DNA of 64,000 nucleotides, from NCBI GenBank assembly GCA_964019425.1, contig OZ025864.1:187001-251000 (forward strand), in the 5' to 3' direction. Shown one piece after another: positions 49,422 through 58,985 of this stretch. The stretch comes from Flectonema sp. DT1601. Taxonomy: Eukaryota; Euglenozoa; Diplonemea; Diplonemida; Diplonemidae. The notes beneath the pieces are model-generated. The model saw nothing but the letters and a program-made list of their open reading frames with translations, was not told where the DNA came from and did no database searches. A program made the position numbers and the translations under genes. The number at the start of each line of letters is the position of its first letter. Position 1 is the first letter of the stretch.

Positions 49422-50921
49422 ATGCTACGTGCAACTACACGTATTCTAAGCAACACTGTTGTGGCTGCTGTAAAAAATGATGAGTGGCATGTCAGAGGGG
49501 GACAAGGTGGTACGAAAACATCATTATCATCAAATACTGAATCAGGATTAGAGAGGGTGAATTTAATGGAGATGTTATCACTGAAGGAGAGCGTTAAAAT
49601 AATAGTTCAGAAGTCACATCCAGCTCATAAAATAATAGAGTCATCAATTGAAAAAGCTGCAGTCTTAAACAGAAAATGGACTGATGAAAGTTTTCACGAA
49701 GGTGAAGAAGGAAATGACAACAGAGTTTCAACTTTGGAAGAAGAATTTAAATCCTACTACAAAAAGACAAAATCACTCAATGATCCCATCACTCTAGGAC
49801 TAGCCCTCGATCTGGTTGGTGTCTACTTAAAAAACTATAGAGTCGCAAAGGCATCTGCCGTAATGGACGAAGCCATGCCGATATGTCGTAAAAAAGGAAG
49901 TATCTGGCTAATCAAGGGTCTTAACCATACATCAACAGTTAGAATGAAACAACAACGTCACGAAGAAGCTCTTGTGATGCTGAGAGAACTGGAACAGTGT
50001 ATTCCATATAAACCTGAAGAGAGTATTGAACTTCATGATATCTTATATCGTAATATTGGAATGGCATTGCAGGCTTTGGGAAATTCTGAAGGAGCGTTGC
50101 CTTATTTTTTAAAATGTGCTGAGCTGAAAGGCGTGGCAACCTGGTGGGATCGATGGGACGTTGGTTATTGTATTGCTTCCGTGGCTTTCACTTCAAACGA
50201 TGCGAAACTACTTCGAAAAGCTGCCAAAACGATTTCTGATGCGATACCTCTTCATGCTCATGCCGAACCAGGAGACTTCGTGATGCACGCAAAGATTAAC
50301 CAGGCCTTGGCTGATTGTTATTTAGCCTTGGCGACTCTCGATAATTCTAATGTGACAATACCGAGTGGTTCATCTTCTCCTTCAACGTGTGATGATATCC
50401 ATAAGCAGTTAGCTAGTCAGACTAGTATAACAGTTTTATCTGAATCAGATGACCCTTCTTCACTTAGTAAAAAAGAATATTTATCGTTCTCAACGAAACA
50501 CTATAAAATTGCTCACAAACTGTTCACTGATCATTGTGGTCATACAAATGATTTATCCGGTTGGTGTGCTGCTGCTGTTGCTTTGTCTTTGGTACAACAA
50601 GAATGTTGGGAGGAAGCAATTGAGTATTTGATCCACGCGATGTATGTTTATTCGAAATCTGACATCCCAAGGCTATCTCAATTGGTTCAGAACTTAGATT
50701 TGTTATTGCAGTGTCACAATCAACTGCAGCAACCATCTCTACTTAGACCGTTACTTCCTCATCTTGATGGTCTCGTTGCGAGAATTGAGTCACCTCATTT
50801 GTCAGATCCAGATAATCATAGAAAACAAATTAATCACACGATCGCAATTATATTTATGTCATCTGAGGTTGAGGAATTCATAGCAAAAGGTTCTACCTTG
50901 TTACAAAAGAGTTCGTTGTGA
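49422..50921 (+). CDS. TPR-like helical repeat protein, function unknown
   Basis: 499 residues. The N-terminus (MLRATTRILSNTVVAAVKN) is Arg-containing and amphipathic, compatible with a mitochondrial presequence, though this is weak. From about residue 120 to 310 it is built of paired helices with TPR spacing (RHEEALVMLRELEQC, LYRNIGMALQALGNSEGALPYFLKCAEL, MHAKINQALADCYLALATL). A Ser-rich linker follows and another helical pair at about 370-420 (WEEAIEYLIHAMYVYSK). The ATG follows a long poly-T tract and TTATTCAG (AG at 49393-49394) by 27 bases. TPRs mediate protein-protein contacts; no enzymatic motif is seen. Confidence 0.8.
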   Translation: MLRATTRILSNTVVAAVKNDEWHVRGGQGGTKTSLSSNTESGLERVNLMEMLSLKESVKIIVQKSHPAHKIIESSIEKAAVLNRKWTDESFHEGEEGNDNRVSTLEEEFKSYYKKTKSLNDPITLGLALDLVGVYLKNYRVAKASAVMDEAMPICRKKGSIWLIKGLNHTSTVRMKQQRHEEALVMLRELEQCIPYKPEESIELHDILYRNIGMALQALGNSEGALPYFLKCAELKGVATWWDRWDVGYCIASVAFTSNDAKLLRKAAKTISDAIPLHAHAEPGDFVMHAKINQALADCYLALATLDNSNVTIPSGSSSPSTCDDIHKQLASQTSITVLSESDDPSSLSKKEYLSFSTKHYKIAHKLFTDHCGHTNDLSGWCAAAVALSLVQQECWEEAIEYLIHAMYVYSKSDIPRLSQLVQNLDLLLQCHNQLQQPSLLRPLLPHLDGLVARIESPHLSDPDNHRKQINHTIAIIFMSSEVEEFIAKGSTLLQKSSL

Positions 50922-51167
50922 TCTTTTGAAATCTCACATATCAAAAAAAATTAAAAAATGGAGTCTGCTGGCTCTCCAATATTTTTTATTTACTTATTAC
51001 TTTTTTTTTTTTTTAAAAAAAAAAAAATCAATGAAAAATTCATATTATTTTTTTTTCCTCAACTCCCCATATCCAGGGATGAATGCAAAAAATGCAATAA
51101 TTTTCATGATTTCTTCCTTTGTTTCTTTATTTCTTTATTACAATCAACCTTCTCCAGAACTGAATGA

Positions 51168-52169
51168 ATGATTAGTAATTTACATGATACGCCAGATGAT
51201 GTTTGGGACAGAATTCAACAACACGCTGTCGACAGATCTGGATTCGACGTCAACAGTCAGTTGAGAGATAGGAGCATGTCATTATCGAACTCTCCGAATA
51301 GAGTTGATGATTCTCGTCAGTTACGAGAAGCAAATATCCATTTGACTCAAGAGATTGACAAACAGGGAAGACACACTCAGAGGCTTCTTAGTGATAAACA
51401 CATTGCTACTAATAAATTGAAATTATCCAGGGACAGAGCAACGCTACTGGAAACTGAACTACATCGATTGCAAGAAGAGAATACTGACTTGCACTATAAA
51501 CATATATCAACTATTGGTGATTTACAAAAACTTGATGAGTCCCTTCATGAACAAAGTCACACAATAGAGTCATATCGTAACAAAGAAATAACCAGACTGC
51601 GTGATGCAGTTGGTAAGTCTGTGAGATCACCAATGAGAGACACGACTCATAAAAAAGATCTCCACCACAACTCAATTCCTCGATCACAGCGTAGTACCAA
51701 GACCTCTGACAAACAAGCAAAACTTTTAGAAAGAAAAAATGTAAAAATTGAGGAACTAAAAGCAGAGCTTACCGCCACTTTAAAGGAAAACGATGTTTTA
51801 CGACAACAAAATGTTTCAATAGAAAATGAACTCCAGACATGCAACTCTGAAAAAGACAGTTATGCTAAGCTGCTGTTATCATCCCCGTCGGGTGCTCCAA
51901 AAGGTGCAGCTACCTCAGTTGAGGTAGCCGTAGTTATGTTGGCAGAAATCAGATCTCGTATTTTAACTCAAACAGAAGAGATACTACCGGGATCGTCAAA
52001 AAAGGTCCATTCATCTCTAGAAGGGGTTTGTTCAATGTGGGGTGTTGGTGGAGTCGATCACATACCCAGCGGGAGTATAATTAATTCAAATGTTGATGAG
52101 ATGCAACGTTACATTGAGACTGAGCAGAATAGACTTTCAACTTTACAAAAATTACTCACTCACTTTTAA
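51168..52169 (+). CDS. Coiled-coil protein, function unknown
   Basis: 333 residues, rich in charged residues and Gln. Two predicted coiled-coil stretches (about residues 50-135 and 180-235) have heptad-like leucines (ERKNVKIEELKAELTATL). They are separated by a basic, Ser/Arg-rich linker with SP/RSPM sites that could be phosphorylated. The C-terminal third (SSPSGAPKGAATSVEVAVVMLAEIRSR onward) is less charged and ends in a short helix. Part of it is duplicated 490 bases downstream. No family is recognised; centrosomal or cytoskeletal scaffolds have this look, but that is only a resemblance. Confidence 0.75.
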   Translation: MISNLHDTPDDVWDRIQQHAVDRSGFDVNSQLRDRSMSLSNSPNRVDDSRQLREANIHLTQEIDKQGRHTQRLLSDKHIATNKLKLSRDRATLLETELHRLQEENTDLHYKHISTIGDLQKLDESLHEQSHTIESYRNKEITRLRDAVGKSVRSPMRDTTHKKDLHHNSIPRSQRSTKTSDKQAKLLERKNVKIEELKAELTATLKENDVLRQQNVSIENELQTCNSEKDSYAKLLLSSPSGAPKGAATSVEVAVVMLAEIRSRILTQTEEILPGSSKKVHSSLEGVCSMWGVGGVDHIPSGSIINSNVDEMQRYIETEQNRLSTLQKLLTHF

Positions 52170-52349
52170 AAAAAATACCGGCAGGTTACCTTAAAACGGT
52201 TATATTATACCCCCCTTTTTGTTATGAATTTAGCACTCAGATTCTCTGTAATAGATATCTAGATTATGATGCTTTATGATGTTGCTCTGGGAAAGTCCAC
52301 AATTTTTTTCCCCCCCCTCCTTTCTTTGTTCATTCAGATTACATAAAGG

Positions 52350-52476
52350 TTATGCTAAGCTGCTGTTATCAACTCCGTCGGGAGCTCCAAAAGGCGCAGC
52401 TACCTCAGTTGAGGTAGCCGTAGTTATGTTGGCAGAAATCAGATTTCGAATTTTAACTAGATCACATGAAGTGTAA
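52350..52476 (+). pseudogene. Duplicated fragment of the coiled-coil gene
   Basis: About 110 bases starting TTATGCTAAGCTGCTG repeat 51861-51970 of the gene just upstream with few substitutions. They keep the frame (YAKLLLSTPSGAPKGAATSVEV) and then run to a stop. It is preceded by a C/T-rich tract and TTCAG (52334-52338), like an exon with its acceptor site. It could be an exon duplication used as an alternative last exon, or a dead copy. The ATT-to-TAG stretch after it offers no continuation. Confidence 0.7.
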
Positions 52477-52531
52477 TAAAAAAAATATTAGCAAAAGTTT
52501 CAGGGCTATGACAGTCTACACAATTCCCTTG

Positions 52532-52562
<31 letters not shown>

Positions 52563-52614
52563 CCCTAAAAAATTAGATTACACAAAGTAAGAAAAAAAAA
52601 AAAAAAAAAAAAAA

Positions 52615-53937
52615 ATGAACAATTTCACATTGGGATTAAAGATCACATTAGTCCCACACACTAAGAATACTACAAGTCAAGTGACTACTACCAGACGGGT
52701 CGGTGTGTCACTTGATTTCAATTTTGAAGCTCTCTGTGAAATGATAGAATGTTGGATACCTGATAAAGGAATACACAAAATGACATACATCGACGATGAG
52801 GATGATGTAATTTTATTATCAGTTGAAGACGAATGGAGTGAAGCGAAATCTATATTCAACACAATCCAAAGAGAAAACCAACCAATGTATATAACGATAT
52901 TCACGTGTTCGAAAAAGAATTCCAAAATAACAAAATTATCGCGAAGTACTAATAAACCGATTGCACCAACTCCCAAGGGTAACTTTATAGAAACAGATCC
53001 TCCTCATGCCTTAGAATCTCATTACGCACCTATTCTGTTACAGGGTGCTCCGGTTGTTCAACGTCGGAATTTGCCTCCGACATCGTCCCTCAGAGAAGTT
53101 AATTACGGTGTGTTGACCCCGTCAAGACAACATGTCGATAAACCAGTTCCTGATAGCAGTGGTGATGATGAACTTGAACCTGAAATAAAAACTTCAATTC
53201 CGAGACCAACTTTAGTACCAAAAATAAAAGTTAAACAAGAACTGTCAGGATGGCACACAGCACAACTGTGTCCAACTTGTCAAGTATTCACCAACACAGG
53301 AACGTATCCGGGTCATTGTTGTTTTCAATGTGCGACAACACCAGGAGAACATGGCATCGATTGCAAGAAATTCTTATTTGATAAAGCTGTTGAGATGTGT
53401 ATAAATGCTACTCCGAGAGACGTTGACACACCGGGAAGAGAACTACTCGATAAGACTTTTAAATTGCTAATCGGAATCGAAGGTCGAAACGATCTCTACA
53501 ATCACATCAGAACTCCCCGAACTCTCGGATGTGGTGATTGGTTGTCTGATGATCTCACAGTCAATACTACTCTCTTACAAGAACGTATCCAGAATCTTGG
53601 TTATGTCGCATTGGCTTCAAAAAACCCTTCACTTAGAAAACAAGCAATTGAATACTACAGACTGGGGGTTGAGCTTCAACCAGAGGCATCATTTGCCTGG
53701 CTCAATCTCGCTCGTGCTCTTTGTGCTGATGATCAAAAAAGTGAATCAATTGAAGCGATTGACATGGCGATTGATAGGAACTCAACGGTTGATATCTCAA
53801 AAGATCCAGCGTTCTTTCCTCTTCGTGGAATGCATCGTTTTGTGAGACTCTGTCGTATAACTAGGTCGCTTACTAATAGCTCGTGTGCTTCAGAGGACAC
53901 TCAGAGATCGGGTGAGAGAAACACACGACTACAGTAG
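52615..53937 (+). CDS. PB1 domain, zinc-finger-like and TPR protein
   Basis: 440 residues. Residues 1-100 form a PB1 domain: an N-terminal basic strand, RVGVSLDFNFEALCEMIECW, then the acidic OPCA-like motif YIDDEDDVILLSVEDEW, which binds basic PB1 partners. A low-complexity linker follows. At about 218-260 a Cys/His cluster (LCPTC, HCCFQC, PGEHGIDC) resembles the small C-C-x2-C...H-x3-C zinc module. Residues about 320-420 contain TPR helices (RKQAIEYYRLGVELQPEASFAWLNLARAL). The architecture suggests a signalling scaffold that dimerises through PB1. The ATG follows poly-T, AAATTAG and a 23-base A run. Confidence 0.82.
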   Translation: MNNFTLGLKITLVPHTKNTTSQVTTTRRVGVSLDFNFEALCEMIECWIPDKGIHKMTYIDDEDDVILLSVEDEWSEAKSIFNTIQRENQPMYITIFTCSKKNSKITKLSRSTNKPIAPTPKGNFIETDPPHALESHYAPILLQGAPVVQRRNLPPTSSLREVNYGVLTPSRQHVDKPVPDSSGDDELEPEIKTSIPRPTLVPKIKVKQELSGWHTAQLCPTCQVFTNTGTYPGHCCFQCATTPGEHGIDCKKFLFDKAVEMCINATPRDVDTPGRELLDKTFKLLIGIEGRNDLYNHIRTPRTLGCGDWLSDDLTVNTTLLQERIQNLGYVALASKNPSLRKQAIEYYRLGVELQPEASFAWLNLARALCADDQKSESIEAIDMAIDRNSTVDISKDPAFFPLRGMHRFVRLCRITRSLTNSSCASEDTQRSGERNTRLQ

Positions 53938-54550
53938 AACTAATCCATTCTGTGCTACCATGTCTGGTGTTGTCGTTTTGTTTGTGAGAAGCTTATACCA
54001 TCTGCACCTATCTTGTTTTATCAGTTTTTTTTTTTTTTTTTTTTTTTTTCCAGCTCCAATTTTTTAAAAAAAAAAAATCAGGTCTTGGTTATTTATATTT
54101 CGAAAAAAAAAAAAAAAAATAAAGTTTCGCTCAATATTATTTCAATAGAGTTGAATGATTATAAGATTATTTTAGTAAAAAAAAAAAAAAAAAAAACACG
54201 CACTAGCCTTCTTTAACACACTATCTACCTTGCATTAATACGGCCTTGCTTTCTTTATTCTCTAGCCTCTTTGATTACCGTAACTGAATGAAAACGTGAA
54301 ATGGTTGTGACTCCGTTAGTCAAATTGTTAATTTTTATGTTTTCGTTCTTGTTGTCTTTCTTTACACACGCAAAAAAAAAAAAAAATAATAATAATAAAA
54401 AATAGAACACCAGTATCCTCCAAACACACTCATATTCACCTCTTGCCTTCTTTTTTTTTTTTCTCTTCAAAAAGAAATACAATAAGGTTGGAATGAAATT
54501 GATATAGGGTATTCTCTTGATAGTTTTATACTTTTCTCTGACGACAGTAA
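53938..54550. other. Intergenic region, no gene seen
   Basis: About 610 bases with T and A runs near 54025, 54065, 54105, 54180, 54373 and 54450. Short frames through the homopolymers have no recognisable content. It ends in TCTCTGACGACAG, three bases before the next start codon. Confidence 0.65.
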
Positions 54551-57500
54551 ATGCGAAAACCAGACCGAGCACAGGAATTGTCAAATGCGTGGTCTGAGAG
54601 AATAGTTGTCATCGACAGGGCTGCCAGCAGTGTTGACCTTCTATTTCATTCTCCGTATACAAAAGAGTCTGAGAGACTCTCCAGTAGCCAATATGAAAAA
54701 CTGATCATAAAAGCAGTTGAAAAACTCAAATGTGGATGGAGAGAACGAGCACACTACATCGACGAAACAGCTTCAAAATCAACAACTTGTTTTAAATGTT
54801 TGAGACTAGGTGTGGTAGAAGTTGAGTGTCCAACATGCAGTAGTGAACCTCACACATACAGCAGAGTTATATTCGTAGCTATTCAATATGTTCACAGAGT
54901 TTTATTGACTGGGGCAATCAACGACGATAACATAGATGACTATTGTACTGCCTGTCTCATTCTCGCTCTCAAAGCTCAAATGCCAGCGACGATTCAATGG
55001 GGTATGACCCGTGTTATTCAACTAGTCACTGGATCTCAGAATATCTCAAGTCAGCAACTTCTATCAATAAGAGAAAATATCATAAACTGTGAACTCGTTG
55101 TATTTCAAGTTCTCGGTCCTGGAAATACAGATTGCATCTTAGCTGTTGACTTAATCAGTTCTCAAGTTGAATTGTTATTCGGAAAAGACCCCCTCCAGGT
55201 TATTTCACCGACTCAAACTTCTATTTTTATTAGAAAACGAGGAATTGTAAAAAGAGCAGTTCAGTTTTTTACACTTATTGTTTCAACACCACTTCCTGTT
55301 ATTTGTACTCCCGAGGAGATTTCTGCATGTCTTGTCTGGTTGGCTTGGAGGACGTCTTGCTCGACTACAGCTGAAGTTCTTTTACAAGAAAATCAATTGT
55401 TGCAGAAATTAAAATTGACTCCGGAAACAGAAAATAACGGAAATGGCAAACCCGGAGAAGAATTTTTACATATTTTGATTAGAAAAGGTTTGCTGAGACA
55501 CAGTGAAAAATTGTGGTATAACAATAGACAAACACCTCAGGCAGTACTCACATTTGAAGCTGAAGAAGGACCCTTATTAACTGAATGTGATTCAGGTAAA
55601 ACTCACTCTCTGTTGACGACATTAACAGCTTCTATTGATTCAGAGAATCCAACAGTAGATGATCGAGAGATTTATTCAAGATGGAGGGTTCAACGACATA
55701 CATCACTTTGGGCGCTATCCACTCTTCTTAAGGGTGACCCGTTGTACAAACGACGTCAAAGTTTAAAAGCTTCCCGACTGTGTCCAACACCACCACCTTG
55801 CAAAGCAATTCTAGAAACAGTTTATTGGCTTGGCTATCGATGTGCTCAAGTTAACTATTGGGAGCCTCTGCGATCTCTTCGTTTGGAAGCAACAAGTGAA
55901 GTTGGTACTGCGACGAACATCATCCAAACAGCATTAGAAATGCTTGTTGATCATGACGTGATTAAATCAAACCACAGCTTCGCATTGCAACTGAGAAGTA
56001 GACAAATCCCTCAACAGTTTATAGTAGATTCGAAACCTTATGATTGTTGGTCTTTATTTGAGCAACCGTCTCCGTTTTCAAAGGAGATATGTGAAATACC
56101 CGATGGCTCAGAAGTAATTTCCCTAAGTCAACGAGGTGAAACTTGGTTTAAAATAAAATATAAAAACTATCTTGGTTGGGTTCTTCGGTTTCCATCTCAA
56201 AGAAGTTCGAGTCCGGGTCCGATTCCGTTAGGATTAGCATCGACGAGAAATTCTTCTTTTAAACGTTCTAAATTAGACGATGGCAGACCTCACTTTAGAG
56301 GTGAAAACCGAGACAACCTGACTCACAAAGAGCGCGATGAATGGAGAGAGAAGTTGGTAAAAGAATGGGAACTCGGAGACACCATAAACGATAACCAAGA
56401 CGACACTCACAACGATGACCGAAATCATTACAATAACAGGAATAGGAGAGAAGGCGACAACTGGACAAATAACAAGTGGAAAGATGACGACAGGCGTGGC
56501 AATCGTGGAGATGATTGGAGAGGTGACCGCGAGGGAGACAACTGGAAGGATGGCGATTGTGGTGATTGGAGGGACACACGAAGAGACGACCGCGGCAGCG
56601 AGTGGCGGGACAATCGCAACTGGAAAGATGGAGGTCGCGATGACTGGAGAGGCGACAAATGGAAAGAGGGAGACGGGTGGAAGGACAACGCCCGCGATGA
56701 TTGGAAAGACGACCGCAACGGAAAGTGGCGGGACGACCGCAATTGGAAAGATGAAGGCCGCGACGACCGCGACGGAAAGTGGCGGGATGACCGCAACTGG
56801 AAAGATGGAGGTCGCGATGACTGGAGAGGCGACAAGTGGAAAGAGGGAGACGGGTGGAAGGACAACGCCCGCGATGATTGGAAAGACGACCGCAATTGGA
56901 AGGAGGGCGATCGTGAATGGAGAGGGGGAGACTCCAAGAGGGACGACCACCGTGATAACTGGAATGATGACAAACGGAGAAATGATGACAGCTGGAAAGA
57001 CAACAGAAACTGGAAGGACAGCGATCGTGAATGGAAAGACGACAGAAGGGACGACCGAGACGGCAATTGGAAAGATGGAGGCCGCGATAATTGGAAAGAC
57101 GACCGCGACGGAAAGTGGCGGGACGACCGTAGCTGGAAAGATGGAGGTCGCGATGACTGGAGAGGCGACAAGTGGAAAGAGGGAGACGGGTGGAAGGACA
57201 ACGCCCGCGATGATTGGAAAGACGACCGCAATTGGAAGGAAGGCGATCGTGAATGGAGAGGGAGAGACTCCAAGAGGGACCACCGTGATAACTGGAATGA
57301 TGACAAACGGAGAAATGATGACAGCTGGAAAGACGACAGAAACTGGAAGGAAGGAAACCGCAATTGGAAGGACAGCGATCGTGAATGGAAAGACGACAGA
57401 AGGGACGACCGCGACGGCAATTGGAAAGACAACCGCGACTGGAAAGATGACCGCAATACCACCAACACTAATAATGATAATAATAATAATTCCAATACCA

Positions 57501-57760
57501 ATACCAATACCTGGAAGGATCGAAACTGGAATGACAAACAGAGAGACAGCAACTGCGGCAATAATCAAAACGGCAACACAACAAGTACCGCTGACCACAG
57601 CATGAAGGGAAATGGTACTGACAAGGAGCAGGGAGACGTTATTACTACCGACGACAAGTGCTCAAAGAACGTCAACGGCACGACTGAGAATGGAAATGGA
57701 GACAGCGAAGCCAACATTCCTACGGAACAGGTCACCAGTAAGGATACAACTGTTCAATAG
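54551..57760 (+). CDS. Cyclin-fold protein with SH3-like domain and long W/D/R/K-rich tail
   Basis: 1069 residues. Residues about 45-210 look like a cyclin box (YSRVIFVAIQYVHRVLL, DYCTACLILALKAQ, RENIINCELVVFQVLG), followed by a second helical repeat (VKRAVQFFTLIVS...EEISACLVWLAW). An insert with CFKCL...CPTC could bind zinc. This pattern is closest to transcription-type cyclins (K/L/T), which activate CDKs acting on RNA polymerase II; that match is moderate. Residues about 495-550 resemble an SH3 domain (IPDGSEVISL...TWFKIKYKNYLGWVL). Residues about 575-1000 are a low-complexity tail of WKDD, RDDW and NWKD motifs formed by internal tandem repeats. The very end is Thr/Asn/Gly-rich. Confidence 0.7.
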   Translation: MRKPDRAQELSNAWSERIVVIDRAASSVDLLFHSPYTKESERLSSSQYEKLIIKAVEKLKCGWRERAHYIDETASKSTTCFKCLRLGVVEVECPTCSSEPHTYSRVIFVAIQYVHRVLLTGAINDDNIDDYCTACLILALKAQMPATIQWGMTRVIQLVTGSQNISSQQLLSIRENIINCELVVFQVLGPGNTDCILAVDLISSQVELLFGKDPLQVISPTQTSIFIRKRGIVKRAVQFFTLIVSTPLPVICTPEEISACLVWLAWRTSCSTTAEVLLQENQLLQKLKLTPETENNGNGKPGEEFLHILIRKGLLRHSEKLWYNNRQTPQAVLTFEAEEGPLLTECDSGKTHSLLTTLTASIDSENPTVDDREIYSRWRVQRHTSLWALSTLLKGDPLYKRRQSLKASRLCPTPPPCKAILETVYWLGYRCAQVNYWEPLRSLRLEATSEVGTATNIIQTALEMLVDHDVIKSNHSFALQLRSRQIPQQFIVDSKPYDCWSLFEQPSPFSKEICEIPDGSEVISLSQRGETWFKIKYKNYLGWVLRFPSQRSSSPGPIPLGLASTRNSSFKRSKLDDGRPHFRGENRDNLTHKERDEWREKLVKEWELGDTINDNQDDTHNDDRNHYNNRNRREGDNWTNNKWKDDDRRGNRGDDWRGDREGDNWKDGDCGDWRDTRRDDRGSEWRDNRNWKDGGRDDWRGDKWKEGDGWKDNARDDWKDDRNGKWRDDRNWKDEGRDDRDGKWRDDRNWKDGGRDDWRGDKWKEGDGWKDNARDDWKDDRNWKEGDREWRGGDSKRDDHRDNWNDDKRRNDDSWKDNRNWKDSDREWKDDRRDDRDGNWKDGGRDNWKDDRDGKWRDDRSWKDGGRDDWRGDKWKEGDGWKDNARDDWKDDRNWKEGDREWRGRDSKRDHRDNWNDDKRRNDDSWKDDRNWKEGNRNWKDSDREWKDDRRDDRDGNWKDNRDWKDDRNTTNTNNDNNNNSNTNTNTWKDRNWNDKQRDSNCGNNQNGNTTSTADHSMKGNGTDKEQGDVITTDDKCSKNVNGTTENGNGDSEANIPTEQVTSKDTTVQ
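56628..57231 (+). repeat. Internal coding repeats in the cyclin-like gene tail
   Basis: A block of about 91 bases encoding DGGRDDWRGDKWKEGDGWKD and what follows occurs at about 56628-56718, 56806-56896 and 57139-57231. It differs at only a few bases among copies, with shorter related repeats between. The near identity shows recent expansion inside the reading frame and explains two long overlapping open frames in other phases. Confidence 0.85.
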
Positions 57761-58153
57761 AAGTTATCAATCATCAACAGGAATAAATAATTCTCTAAAA
57801 GAGTTGTGTTTCATTAGTCGTATGCAGGTAGTAAACATTTCTTGTACTTCGTTGGTTGTCTTGTTCATCAAACACCCTTTTGTAAGAAACGAGAACGGAA
57901 TGTTCGGTTTCGTGCTGCTTCAATGTCAGTTCTTCCTGTCGTGAGACGGCACAAAACGAAATTGAATGATCCTTCGTATCATATTGCTGTATCTTTTTTT
58001 CTTCTTTTTTTATAGACACGTTTATTTGTATCGTCGGAAAAAAAAAAAAAAACAACAGCAACATCTGTTGTTGTAGTTTTCCTATTTTTTATTATTATCA
58101 TGATCAGTATTTGTTGAGGCGAAGTGTGTGATTATGAAATATTACGATCGGTT

Positions 58154-58200
<47 letters not shown>

Positions 58201-58985
58201 TTATTCTTCAACCAAACAGCATAGCAGTTCGGGACTTCTTAAAGAGCTTTTATAACATTATAACTGTGAGTTCACACTCCATCAGGGTGATGATCAGAAT
58301 GTAGGTAAGAGGTGTATGGATTACTCTCTCGAAACCTTAATTTACTTTTTCGTTAACAGCGACTGCGAAAAAAAGCAAAAAAAAAAAAAAAAAAAAAAAA
58401 GTTTTGTGTGTGTTCGTAAAAAGGGTTTTCTGATTTTCTGACGAGCCAGCGCCAAGCCCTATTGCAAGTGATTCTTTAACCCTCTTATTATACTTCACCC
58501 CCCCGTCAGGAATTATTGAACAAGATCAAAAGGCTCAATTATATTTTTTATCATCATCGGTATATCACTGATGGAGGTCACACTCCATCAGAGTAATGAA
58601 TAATAATGTAGGTAAGAGGTGTATGGATTACTCTCGAAACCTTTATTTAATGGTGGTGCGTTGAGCATGAAACTTCGTTTAATTCAAAATTCGTCGTGGT
58701 CAAAAAAAAAAAAAAAAAAAAAAAAAGGTTATCGTCATTATTTCTTATTTCCTTCCATCTACAGGTTACCCCTTTCTTTGCCATCAAAAAAAAAAAAATA
58801 CAAAAAAACAAAAAAAAAACAAAAAAACATTTCAATCGACTCCTAAAGTTACACGAGGAGTCGACACGGTTTGATATTCATTTAACTTTTTTGGGAAGAA
58901 AAAAAAAAAAAAAAAAAAGAGAGGAGCAGATTTTTGGAAGAATTTTAAAAAAAAAAACAAAGAAGACTAATCGAACATAACAACG
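57761..58985. other. Intergenic region of 1.2 kb with a duplicated element
   Basis: No gene found. It contains a 42-base T run (58158-58199), several A runs of 15-24 bases, and two copies of a 70-base element. Its last bases lead to the start codon of the PKS-like gene after an A-rich stretch. Confidence 0.65.
58272..58650. repeat. Two dispersed copies of a roughly 70-bp element, one with a hairpin
   Basis: Copies at 58272-58345 and 58578-58650 share TCACACTCCATCAG, then GTAGGTAAGAGGTGTATGGA and ATTACTCTC...GAAACCTT. In the second copy the start forms a perfect 9-bp inverted repeat, CTGATGGAG / CTCCATCAG (58568-58591, 6-base loop); the first copy lacks the left arm. They are 306 bases apart, between the cyclin-like and PKS-like genes. 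Confidence 0.75.

Noticed and set aside
51919-51939. TGAGGTAG, the let-7 microRNA seed, within a near-palindrome
   Set aside because: It is coding sequence, the rest of let-7 is absent, and an 8-base match is expected by chance.
56273-57605. Long antisense frames (377 and 441 codons) and a 396-codon sense frame over the cyclin-like tail
   Set aside because: They are shadows of the biased codon use (GAC, CGN, TGG, AAR) of the repeated tail. Their predicted peptides are low-complexity and start inside the real gene.
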